Numbered from the stretch's first letter, positions 1-5,848 are shown. The stretch: DNA of 6,623 nucleotides from Firmicutes bacterium UBA1440 (GCA_002329565.1 DCTM01000030.1:59909-66531); one strand, 5' to 3'. A program made the numbers and translations. Notes: generated from the letters alone by a model not told the origin.

Positions 1-920
1 TCCAGTATTGCTGCGAACTCCGCCGGCAGCGGGCTCGTGAATTCCATATATTCACCGGTACGCGGGTGGACGAATCCCAAGACACCTGCGTGCAACAGCT
101 GTCCGCCGGTGCCGAATGCGGTTTTTTTGGGTCCGTACAGAGGATCATCAGCCAACGGATGCTTGATATATGCCATGTGTACACGAATTTGATGCGTGCG
201 CCCTGTTTCGAGTTGAGCGGTAATGTGGGTGAATCTGCCAAATCGCTCCTCAACGAAATAATGTGTAACGGCGCGCCGTGCGCCTGCCCTAAGTTCTCCG
301 TTTACAAGCGGAATCACCGCCTGCCTCAACCGGTTCTTCGGATCTCTGCCGATGGGCATATCCACTGTTCCCTTATCTTCAATAAAATTGTTGTATACTA
401 TAGCGTGATATACTCGCTTGATGCTGTGTTCCGCAAGTTGCTTGGCCAAAGAATTGTGGGAAGCGTCGTTCTTCGCAACTACCAGCAGGCCCGATGTATC
501 CTTGTCAATTCTATGCACGATCCCCGGCCGTATGACACCATTGACACCCGAAAGAGAATCTCCGCAATGGTTGAGAACGGCATTGACCAGTGTGCCTGTG
601 TAGTTACCCGCAGCGGGATGCACGACCATACCCTGCGGCTTATTGACTACCAGAAGGTCATCATCCTCATATACGATGTTGAGCTCAATGTCCTCAGGCT
701 TCGCCTCGATCGCCACCGGTGCAGGCATATCGACCGATACGCACTGTCCTGCCTTAAGCTTTTCTTTTTTACTGATACACGGAACATCAGCTATCGTCAC
801 CCGCCCTTCCTCGATCAACTTTTGAGCAAAGTTGCGTGAGATCTGCGGCAATGTCTCGGAGACGGCTATGTCCAATCTGCTCCCGTCCAGCTGTTCGGAT
901 ACGATAAATTGTTCTCTCAT
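1..920 (-). CDS. rluD: RluD-family 23S rRNA pseudouridine synthase (3' end cut by window)
   Basis: Isomerises uridine to pseudouridine in large-subunit rRNA. The family is the RluA/RluD type, and the exact target sites cannot be told from sequence. Reading the minus strand from the ATG at 920-918 gives 306 uninterrupted codons to the window edge. An S4-type RNA-binding domain covers about residues 10-65. The synthase domain follows, with the signature HRIDKDTSGLL at 136-146. Its Asp139 aligns with the catalytic aspartate of E. coli RluD at the same number. Further conserved blocks are NKPQGMVVHP (93-102) and the late GRTHQIRVHM block. Family members are about 300-325 residues, so only a few C-terminal residues should be missing. 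The start codon overlaps the lspA stop as ATGA, suggesting translational coupling, with a weak GGCGG ribosome site inside lspA. RluD-like proteins commonly follow lspA in Firmicutes. The family call is firm; the paralogue name is less certain. Confidence 0.93.
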   Translation of the reverse strand, partial: MREQFIVSEQLDGSRLDIAVSETLPQISRNFAQKLIEEGRVTIADVPCISKKEKLKAGQCVSVDMPAPVAIEAKPEDIELNIVYEDDDLLVVNKPQGMVVHPAAGNYTGTLVNAVLNHCGDSLSGVNGVIRPGIVHRIDKDTSGLLVVAKNDASHNSLAKQLAEHSIKRVYHAIVYNNFIEDKGTVDMPIGRDPKNRLRQAVIPLVNGELRAGARRAVTHYFVEERFGRFTHITAQLETGRTHQIRVHMAYIKHPLADDPLYGPKKTAFGTGGQLLHAGVLGFVHPRTGEYMEFTSPLPAEFAAIL

Positions 921-1372
921 GAAATCCCGCCTTTGCCGCTCTTTTCAAAAAAGAGCACGTATAAGATTAGGAATCCGCAACCCGTGCAAACGGCGATGTC
1001 GGCTATGTTGAACACAGGAAATACCCGGAAGTCAAAAAAATCCACCACAAAGCCAAAGCGTATTCTGTCAATAAGGTTGCCGATACCGCCTGCAACTATC
1101 AATGAGAACGCAGTTCTGAGCGACCAATGCTCCTTTTTTCCTTTTAACTGCAGATACAGTACCATTCCGACAATGACTGCAATAGGCAATACCTTGAGCA
1201 GCAGTTGCTCACCTTGCAGGATTGAAAAGGCCGCTCCTGCGTTCTGCACGTATGTGATGTGAAACACCTGCGAAATCACGGGTATTGAGTCTCCCGGCAT
1301 CATGCAGGAACGAATATAGGCCTTGGATGCCTGATCGGCTGCCACCAGGGCCAAAATCAACAAATAGTACAT
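917..1372 (-). CDS. lspA: Lipoprotein signal peptidase (signal peptidase II)
   Basis: Membrane aspartyl protease that removes the signal peptide from diacylglyceryl-modified prolipoproteins, acting after Lgt. The protein has 151 residues, a normal length. It shows the expected hydrophobic segments: an N-terminal helix (1-20), then about 57-75, 86-101 and 126-142. Conserved motifs are D13-Q14 with K17, the NAGAAFS block at 44-50, GNLIDR with Asp102, and FNIADI with Asp125. Asp102 and Asp125 are the catalytic dyad. The start is fixed because an in-frame TAA lies directly before the ATG. No Shine-Dalgarno sequence stands at normal distance; instead a 7-bp GC-rich hairpin and a run of five U precede the start. 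The stop overlaps the following pseudouridine synthase start by 4 bases. Gene order divIVA-lspA-rluD is typical of Firmicutes. Confidence 0.96.
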   Translation of the reverse strand: MYYLLILALVAADQASKAYIRSCMMPGDSIPVISQVFHITYVQNAGAAFSILQGEQLLLKVLPIAVIVGMVLYLQLKGKKEHWSLRTAFSLIVAGGIGNLIDRIRFGFVVDFFDFRVFPVFNIADIAVCTGCGFLILYVLFFEKSGKGGIS

Positions 1373-1374
1373 TT

Positions 1375-1401
1375 AAAAAGTACGGGGCATAAAAGCCCCG
1401 T
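1375..1401 (-). promoter_or_regulatory. GC-rich hairpin with U-run just upstream of lspA (possible attenuator)
   Basis: On the minus strand a perfect 7-bp stem, ACGGGGC (1401-1395) with GCCCCGT (1388-1382), encloses a 6-base loop. It is followed after two bases by five U residues (1379-1375). This resembles an intrinsic terminator, but the ATG of lspA begins three bases later. It could act as a partial terminator separating divIVA from lspA-rluD. It could also be a structure that sets the distance from the purine-rich GAAAGGG (1410-1404) to the lspA start. The loop also contains an ATG opening a five-codon frame that ends at the TAA directly before lspA. Function is inferred from shape only. 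Confidence 0.45.
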
Positions 1402-1413
1402 TTCCCTTTCGTT

Positions 1414-2010
1414 TTAATCTTCGATTTTTTTGAGCACGATAGTCTTGTCGCTGCTCGGCTCGCCCGAAATTTCAGGCATGTGAATTTCATCAAGGCGTCT
1501 TCTTTCCTTAATGGTTTCCATCGGTGTTCCGCCCTGCTTGCCGGAACTTTCCACATCGAAAAACAACTCATATGAGAGCGTGTCGAAGCGCTCGAGCTCA
1601 GACTCGAGAAAGCTCCTGTATTTCGTCTTGAACGCGGAGAGGTTGTTCTTTAGCCGAACACTCTCTTCCTTCAGTCTCTCGACGGAATCACGCGCCTCAC
1701 GCTGAATCAGTTCTGCATCGAGTTCCGCATTTTTGAGGAGGATCTCAGCGCGTCTTTCGGCGCTGCCCGAAATATCGCTCATCAAAGCCTTAGCTGCTTC
1801 CAATGTCTCAAGCACAGCGCCCTCTGAGCTCTTGTATCTCGTAAGATCTTCTGCGGTTCTGGACAGCTGTTCCTTGAGAGCTGCGTTTTCTTGCAGCAGC
1901 TTTTCCATATCGATAGTGATTAAATCAAGAAATGCATCCACTTCTTCTTCTTTATAGCCGCGTACAACCTTAGAGAATTCTTTGTTTTGGATATCGAGGG
2001 GTGTGATCAT
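1414..2010 (-). CDS. divIVA: DivIVA-family cell division / polarity protein
   Basis: Peripheral membrane scaffold that assembles at curved membrane (septa and poles) and recruits division or polar-growth partners. The 198-residue protein opens with the family signature ITPLDIQNKEF (2-12), then RGYKEEEVDAFLDLI (17-31). It continues as a coiled coil (about 32-58), a short break with Gly82, and a second long charged coiled coil (about 84-145). A polar C-terminal tail lacks obvious fold signals. In B. subtilis DivIVA, Phe17 and Arg18 form the membrane-binding tip; here the pair is Val16-Arg17. The start is supported by a strong GGAGGT (2024-2019) 8 bases before the ATG, and this site contains part of the sepF stop codon. 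The gene follows sepF by 6 bases; the ylmG and ylmH genes that often lie between them are absent. The protein is longer than the 164-residue B. subtilis protein, mainly in the tail. Confidence 0.94.
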   Translation of the reverse strand: MITPLDIQNKEFSKVVRGYKEEEVDAFLDLITIDMEKLLQENAALKEQLSRTAEDLTRYKSSEGAVLETLEAAKALMSDISGSAERRAEILLKNAELDAELIQREARDSVERLKEESVRLKNNLSAFKTKYRSFLESELERFDTLSYELFFDVESSGKQGGTPMETIKERRRLDEIHMPEISGEPSSDKTIVLKKIED

Positions 2011-2016
2011 AAGAAT

Positions 2017-2508
2017 TTACCTCCATATGCTCTTGGTGTTCCCCGAGAAGTCTATCCCCTTGTGGTCGACCGAGGCCGTGATATCCACATTCTCCGGAGC
2101 AAATACAAAAATGTTGTTGGCAATCTTCTGAACATTGCCGTTGAGCGCGTAAGTCGCACCCGACAGGAAGTCGAAGATCTTGCGCGCTACGTCGGACTCC
2201 ACCTTTTCGAGGTTGATGATAACGGGCTTTCTACTCTTAAGGTTGTCGACCAACTTGGGGCACTCATCGAAATTTTTCGGTTCAATAATGATCATTTTAA
2301 ACGTACCCGTCTTGTCGGTAACCGTAGCTCTGCCAATCGGTGTCACTTTGTTATCGCGCGCAACCGTGCTTGTCGGATAGCTCTTCTTCGCATCCATTGA
2401 TTTTCTTTCAATCTTATCGGCGGCCGCTTGGATCTCTTCTTCGGTTATTTCATCGTCATCTGCTTCTTCTATGCCAACGAGATCCTTCATTTTATCAAAA
2501 AGTCCCAT
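2017..2508 (-). CDS. sepF: Cell division protein SepF
   Basis: SepF tethers FtsZ filaments to the membrane and polymerises into arcs at the division septum. The 163-residue protein has the family layout. An N-terminal amphipathic membrane anchor begins MGLFDKMKDLVG (1-12). An acidic, probably disordered linker follows (about 14-60). The globular SepF domain (about 68-140) contains RKPVIINLEKVE (93-104) and the hallmark DFLSGATYALNGNVQKI (113-129). The last 23 residues extend beyond the core domain. The ATG at 2508 has an excellent GGAGG (2522-2518) 9 bases upstream. It lies 22 bases after the original end of yggS, matching the common yggS-sepF order. FtsZ is not in the window, so partner assignment rests on family knowledge. 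Confidence 0.96.
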   Translation of the reverse strand: MGLFDKMKDLVGIEEADDDEITEEEIQAAADKIERKSMDAKKSYPTSTVARDNKVTPIGRATVTDKTGTFKMIIIEPKNFDECPKLVDNLKSRKPVIINLEKVESDVARKIFDFLSGATYALNGNVQKIANNIFVFAPENVDITASVDHKGIDFSGNTKSIWR

Positions 2509-2530
2509 TTAATTATTCCTCCCCGGTTTT

Positions 2531-3226
2531 TTATTTATTGTAATTTCTCTCTCCGAATATCGCCGTCCCGATGCGAATCAGATTGCTGCCTTCCTCAATC
2601 GCGACTCGATAGTCATTCGACATGCCCATCGAAAGATATTTGAATTAGAGATTATCGTGTTCTGTCTCAGCGTAAGTCTTGTACAGCTTGGCCACCTCTC
2701 TGAAATAGACAGCTGTCTCTTTTGGGTCTTCTGCGAACGGTGCGATGCACATCAACCCGCAGACTCTGATATTCTTAAAATTATCGAGTATCGCACGCAA
2801 CATGTCATCGGTTTCCTGAGCTGCAATTCCGAATTTGCTCTCCTCCATAGCCGCGTTGACTTGAATTAGGATATCCATGATTATTCCGTGTTGCCTTGCT
2901 CTCTTGTCGATTTCCTCTGCTAAGCGTAAGGAATCGACGGAATGAATCAAAGACACTTTATCGATGATGTACTTTACTTTGTTCGTCTGCAGATGTCCGA
3001 TCATGTGCCAGCGTACGGGCTTAACTTTGTCGTATTTGTCGAGTATCTCCTGTACCTTGTTCTCACCGATATCGGTAATGCCGCAGTCTATGGCTTCGTT
3101 GATTTCCTCGGCTGTTCTCGTCTTTGTGACGGCACACAAGAGAATTTCATCGGGATTTCTGCCCGCCGCGCGCGCTAAATGTTCTTTTTCTTCAACAATA
3201 CGGTTGATGTTCTCTTTGATAGACAT
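2531..3226 (-). pseudogene. yggS: YggS/YlmE PLP homeostasis protein, interrupted by an in-frame TAA
   Basis: PLP-binding TIM-barrel protein of the YggS/PROSC family, which buffers pyridoxal phosphate and has no proven enzymatic reaction. The frame from ATG 3226 to TAA 2533-2531 would encode 231 residues, the normal family length. A TAA at codon 194 (2647-2645) interrupts it. Before the stop are AVTKTR with PLP lysine Lys35, DIGENKVQE (52-60), WHMIGHLQTNKV (73-84), ESKFGI (129-134) and GLMCIAPF (157-164). After the stop, in the same frame, come LSMGMS (198-203) and RIGTAIFG (218-225), the PLP-phosphate-binding end. The 193-residue product would lack these. An upstream GTG at 3238 is in frame, but it overlaps the AGGAG ribosome site (3242-3238), which instead serves the ATG 11 bases downstream. 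It sits between the adaptor-like gene and sepF, its usual place. Alternatives are sequencing error or a strain-specific nonsense mutation. Family identity is firm; inactivation is likely if the base calls are right. Confidence 0.9.
2645..2647 (-). other. Premature TAA codon within yggS
   Basis: This codon separates ...HDNL from FKYLSMGMS... with no shift of frame. Only one residue of the family alignment is replaced, so a single substitution (for example from CAA, GAA or AAA) explains it. TAA also ends lines of good genes here (divIVA, sepF, trmD), so reassignment of the codon is not supported. Confidence 0.9.
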
Positions 3227-3246
3227 AGCTTGCCACACTCCTGTTT

Positions 3247-4227
3247 CTATTTCTCCGGATTTTTCAAAATCTCGTCGTATACCTCAACGGTATTGACTTG
3301 ATTGCCTTCTGCGTCATAATACAAGGATTCCGCCGCTACGGAGTTTTCCCCGTCACTCGTGATCACCTTGATCGGCACGAATTGATAGTCGCCTGTCTTT
3401 GTCTTTACGTAAACGCCAATCTGTCCATTCACAGCCGCAATGCTCTTGTTGGGGATTATCAGCCCGCTGTATTCGGCAGTCACGATCGTTGCCTCTGTCT
3501 TGCGAAGCTGATCAAAATTTTCGCAGTATCGATTCGTTTCCAGAACAATCTGCCACATGTTATCCGGTTCTTCTTGGATAGAAACAATCGTTGCCCTAAC
3601 GTCGCCCTCCGGCAGACGCACGGTCACGATGTTGCCCTGCTCGTATTTGGCAATGCTGCCCTCGTGTACCCAACAGGTAATGTACCAGGCGCTGTTGTCG
3701 ACAATCTTATAGAGCGGTTCACCTTTGGCGGTATGCTTGCGTGTGAGATTTTGCACCTCCCCGATATCGCTTTTTCTGATTTGATCGTACGTCAAATCCT
3801 CTATCGTATCGGGATTAAACACCGCTTCGAATCCGTCGACATAGTAGGAAACGATTCCGTTGAATTTGCTGCGATAATCGGATTGGGTAATCGCTGCGTT
3901 GCTCAGCTTCGTGATGACGTCCTCATACTTGCTTTTTCCGTTATCGCTCTGAGAATCGTGTGTCAAAGCCAAAACAGTGCTGCCGGATCTGATCTTTGTG
4001 CCGTTTTTCGCGTAGTAATTTATACTTCCGCCGGCTCCCGCCAAATATACTTCTTCGTTTCGTACGATGTAGCATTCTTCCTCGTCCGTCACTTGCAGGG
4101 TATCGTAACGAAGCACGACTGTCGGAGTAAGCGCCCCTGTGACCGACGGCACAATGTAAATGATCACCCCGAGGATAGCCACGGCGGCGATGTATAATAT
4201 GATGATTCGTTTTCTGCTCTTTTTCAT
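3247..4227 (-). CDS. HlyD/RND-adaptor-like single-pass membrane protein
   Basis: Probably an extracytoplasmic adaptor-type protein of the HlyD (membrane fusion protein) superfamily; substrate and partner are unknown. The 326-residue protein starts with a basic stretch (KKSRKR, 2-7) and one hydrophobic helix (about 8-30), so it should be anchored with the C-terminus outside. A first lipoyl-like half follows (about 60-90), then only a short linker (about 91-120) where classical HlyD has a long helical hairpin. The second half is at about 121-135 (KFNGIVSYYVDGFE). Beta-barrel-like sequence with LPEGDV (205-210) and a C-terminal region with GLIIPNKSI (255-263) come next. The ribosome site is the purine-rich GGAGAAGAG (4244-4236), 8 bases before the ATG. 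A promoter-like sequence overlaps the end of trmD. No transporter ATPase or permease is nearby; the neighbours are yggS, sepF and divIVA, so a division or envelope role is possible but unproven. The superfamily call is from motif layout only. Confidence 0.75.
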   Translation of the reverse strand: MKKSRKRIIILYIAAVAILGVIIYIVPSVTGALTPTVVLRYDTLQVTDEEECYIVRNEEVYLAGAGGSINYYAKNGTKIRSGSTVLALTHDSQSDNGKSKYEDVITKLSNAAITQSDYRSKFNGIVSYYVDGFEAVFNPDTIEDLTYDQIRKSDIGEVQNLTRKHTAKGEPLYKIVDNSAWYITCWVHEGSIAKYEQGNIVTVRLPEGDVRATIVSIQEEPDNMWQIVLETNRYCENFDQLRKTEATIVTAEYSGLIIPNKSIAAVNGQIGVYVKTKTGDYQFVPIKVITSDGENSVAAESLYYDAEGNQVNTVEVYDEILKNPEK

Positions 4228-4254
4228 GCTTACGACTCTTCTCCGTTATCTCCC

Positions 4255-4283
4255 ATTTTATCATAAATGCGTTTGTTAGTAAA
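4255..4283 (-). promoter_or_regulatory. Possible sigma-A promoter for the adaptor-yggS-sepF-divIVA block
   Basis: On the minus strand the -35-like TTTACT (4283-4278) overlaps the trmD stop codon. It is followed after exactly 17 bases by TAAAAT (4260-4255). A TG one base before the -10 box gives an extended -10 form. Transcription would start near 4248, leaving a leader of about 20 bases that keeps the GGAGAAGAG ribosome site. Matches to consensus are 4/6 and 5/6. It sits at the junction between the translation block and the envelope/division block, where an independent promoter makes sense. Confidence 0.42.
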
Positions 4284-5025
4284 CTGTATGCCCGTCCTGT
4301 TCGATGATTTTTTGGAGAATCTTTTTTTCGTCTTTTGTCAGCTCGGCCGCGCGGACAAAGGCCTCGAAGAGCTCCGGGCGACGGGCCTTTGTCAGGAGCA
4401 GTGCCTGCTCGAGCTTCCACAGCCCGATGTGCTTGTGATTGCCGCTCGTCAGTACCTCCGGCACATCGAGACCGCGGAAGCTGCGCGGCTGCGTATATTG
4501 GGGGTACTCCAACAAGCCTGAATACACGGACTCGTCCTTAGCCGACTCCTCACCGGCTAAAACTCCGGGAAGGAAGCGCGCGACAGCGTCAATCAGTATC
4601 ATCGCGGGCAGCTCACCGCCCGTGAGGATGTAATCTCCAATCGAAATTTCTTCCATATTCCAGTAATCAATCGCTCTCTGATCGACGCCTTCATAATGCC
4701 CGCAGAGAATTACCAGCTCGGTCTCGGCCGCCAGTTCCTCAATCTTGTCGCGATTAAGGATGTGTCCGCGCGGTGACATATATACAATCCGCTTGCCCTG
4801 TGCTCCGATTGCCTCGAGTGCGTCAAAGATCGGCTGCGGCATCATCACCATGCCCGCGCCTCCTCCGAACGGATAGTCGTCGGCCTTGTGATGCTTGTTC
4901 GTGCTGTAGTCCCTGATGTTCGTCAGTGCTATCTCCAAGATGCCTTTTTCGGCAGCCTTTCCAAGCATGCTTTCAGACAGTGCCCCGAACATCTCGGGAA
5001 ACAGCGTCAATATATCTATTTTCAT
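4276..5025 (-). CDS. trmD: tRNA (guanine-N1-)-methyltransferase TrmD
   Basis: SAM-dependent SPOUT-class enzyme that methylates G37 of tRNAs next to the anticodon, preventing +1 frameshifting. From ATG 5025 the protein has 249 residues, the usual length, and begins MKIDILTLFPEMF as the family does. Visible motifs are YPFGGGAGMVM (51-61), MSPRGH (83-88), CGHYEGVDQR (108-117), SIGDYILTGGELPAM (128-142), Arg150 in RFLPGVL, and SGNHKHI (194-200). The trefoil-knot SAM site is complete. The position of catalytic Asp169 in E. coli aligns without gaps to Glu165 (DES, 164-166), and the common YTRP is YTQP (177-180). A GTG at 5037 is also in frame and overlaps the rimM stop as GTGA. I prefer the ATG because GAGG (5035-5032) lies 6 bases upstream and the family N-terminus matches. 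rplS, which usually follows trmD, is not here. Confidence 0.97.
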   Translation of the reverse strand: MKIDILTLFPEMFGALSESMLGKAAEKGILEIALTNIRDYSTNKHHKADDYPFGGGAGMVMMPQPIFDALEAIGAQGKRIVYMSPRGHILNRDKIEELAAETELVILCGHYEGVDQRAIDYWNMEEISIGDYILTGGELPAMILIDAVARFLPGVLAGEESAKDESVYSGLLEYPQYTQPRSFRGLDVPEVLTSGNHKHIGLWKLEQALLLTKARRPELFEAFVRAAELTKDEKKILQKIIEQDGHTVY

Positions 5026-5033
5026 TCTTCGCC

Positions 5034-5531
5034 TCACTGCAATTCCAAGAGACCTTCGGGCAGCATAACGTGAATCTCGCGCTTGTCAAAATCGACATCG
5101 CCGATAAACTCTTTGACGCCCGGCACCAATAAAATCTTACCGTTCTGCCGTTCTATCTCGTACAGATCTTGCGCCGTATTCTTAATGATGTCCTTGACTC
5201 TGCCAAGCAACGTGCCGCCCTCGTCGATTACGTCCATTCCGATCAGGTCACGTACATAGTAGGTGTCCGCGGGGAGCTCGGGCAGATCGTCTTCGGTAAT
5301 CCCGAGCTCCAGCCCCTTCAGGGCTTCGGCGGCATTTCTGTCGCCGACCGCGGACAACTTGAGAATGACCATGTTCCCCTGATATCTGACGTTTTCTATC
5401 CTGTGCACGCGCTCACCGACGTAAATATCTGTCAGCTCCGTAAATCGGGACAATTCCGAATACGGATAGACCTTGACCTCTCCCTTCAGCGCAACCGCGT
5501 TGACAATTTTTCCTATAATTATCTTTTCCAT
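5034..5531 (-). CDS. rimM: 16S rRNA processing protein RimM
   Basis: Assembly factor that binds ribosomal protein uS19 and helps mature the head of the 30S subunit. The 165-residue protein has the RimM N-terminal domain (about 3-83), beginning IIIGKIVNAVALKGEVKV. A PRC-barrel domain follows (about 90-163) with YYVRDLIGMDV (91-101) and PGVKEFI near 137-143. It ends with LPEGLLELQ, typical of the family. The ATG at 5531 is chosen because homologues begin here. An in-frame ATG at 5561 would add ten cysteine- and arginine-containing residues from within a hairpin. The ribosome site AGAGAAAG is weak. trmD begins 8 bases after the rimM stop, the standard rimM-trmD pairing. The ylqD gene found before rimM in Bacillus is absent. 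Confidence 0.96.
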   Translation of the reverse strand: MEKIIIGKIVNAVALKGEVKVYPYSELSRFTELTDIYVGERVHRIENVRYQGNMVILKLSAVGDRNAAEALKGLELGITEDDLPELPADTYYVRDLIGMDVIDEGGTLLGRVKDIIKNTAQDLYEIERQNGKILLVPGVKEFIGDVDFDKREIHVMLPEGLLELQ

Positions 5532-5553
5532 TATTCTTTCTCTTGTACAAAGA

Positions 5554-5580
5554 AGGCACATACGATTGCGTTATGTGCCT
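5554..5580 (-). repeat. Inverted repeat (9-bp stem, 9-base loop) between khpA and rimM
   Basis: AGGCACATA on the minus strand (5580-5572) pairs perfectly with TATGTGCCT (5562-5554) around a 9-base loop. Only a weak U-containing tail (TCTTTGT) follows, so a strong terminator is unlikely. It may be an attenuator, an RNA processing or stability element between rpsP-khpA and rimM-trmD, or a leader structure hiding the weak rimM ribosome site. The perfect stem is seen directly; the role is inferred. Confidence 0.5.
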
Positions 5581-5600
5581 CAAATGAATTCCGTGTGTTA

Positions 5601-5831
5601 TTATTGAACAATTTCCACCGATACTTTTTTGTTTGCCTTTGTCGCCGCAGCTTTGACCACAGTTCTGATTGCTTTGGCGATTCTGCCTTGCTTGCCGATC
5701 ACCTTACCCATGTCGTCCGGTGCCACCTTCAGCTCAATAACCGTCCCCTGCTTGCCGGGAATTTCCTTTACCTCTACGGCATCGGGATTATCGACGAGTG
5801 ACTTGGCAATCGCTTCAACCAAACTCATCAT
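5601..5831 (-). CDS. khpA: KH-domain RNA-binding protein KhpA (YlqC family)
   Basis: Small single-KH-domain RNA-binding protein. In several Firmicutes KhpA works with KhpB/Jag and affects cell size or division and small-RNA biology. The 76-residue protein is full length and consists almost only of the KH fold. The GxxG loop is in GKVIGKQGR (42-50), with GKQG at 46-49. An alpha-helical stretch follows (50-66), then the last strand VSVEIVQ. The first two codons are both ATG; the first (5831) is used here, with GGTGA 6 bases upstream, and the second would be equally acceptable. It follows rpsP by 17 bases, the conserved rpsP-ylqC arrangement. khpB is not in the window. Confidence 0.95.
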   Translation of the reverse strand: MMSLVEAIAKSLVDNPDAVEVKEIPGKQGTVIELKVAPDDMGKVIGKQGRIAKAIRTVVKAAATKANKKVSVEIVQ

Positions 5832-5848
5832 TTTGTTTCACCGCTTTC

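Noticed and set aside
66..839. Long open frame of 257 codons on the plus strand
   Set aside because: It is antisense to the rluD-type gene, whose protein has clear catalytic motifs. The plus-strand product has no recognisable domain and is rich in Cys, His and Arg as shadow frames often are.
2645..2647. Selenocysteine or pyrrolysine recoding in yggS
   Set aside because: The codon is TAA, whereas those systems use TGA and TAG, and YggS has no conserved unusual residue at this position.
3227..3238. GTG start for yggS at 3238
   Set aside because: The AGGAG ribosome site overlaps this codon, and homologues begin at MSIKEN from the ATG at 3226.
3298..4197. Open frame of 299 codons on the plus strand opposite the adaptor-like gene
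   Set aside because: No family motif and no ribosome site. The minus-strand gene has a membrane anchor, lipoyl-like motifs, a ribosome site and operon context.
5026..5037. GTG start for trmD overlapping the rimM stop
   Set aside because: The added residues MRRR are not part of the family N-terminus, and the GAGG ribosome site lies inside this extension and serves the ATG at 5025.
5532..5561. ATG at 5561 as the rimM start
   Set aside because: The extra ten residues come from the hairpin sequence and do not resemble RimM; homologues start at MEKIIIGK.
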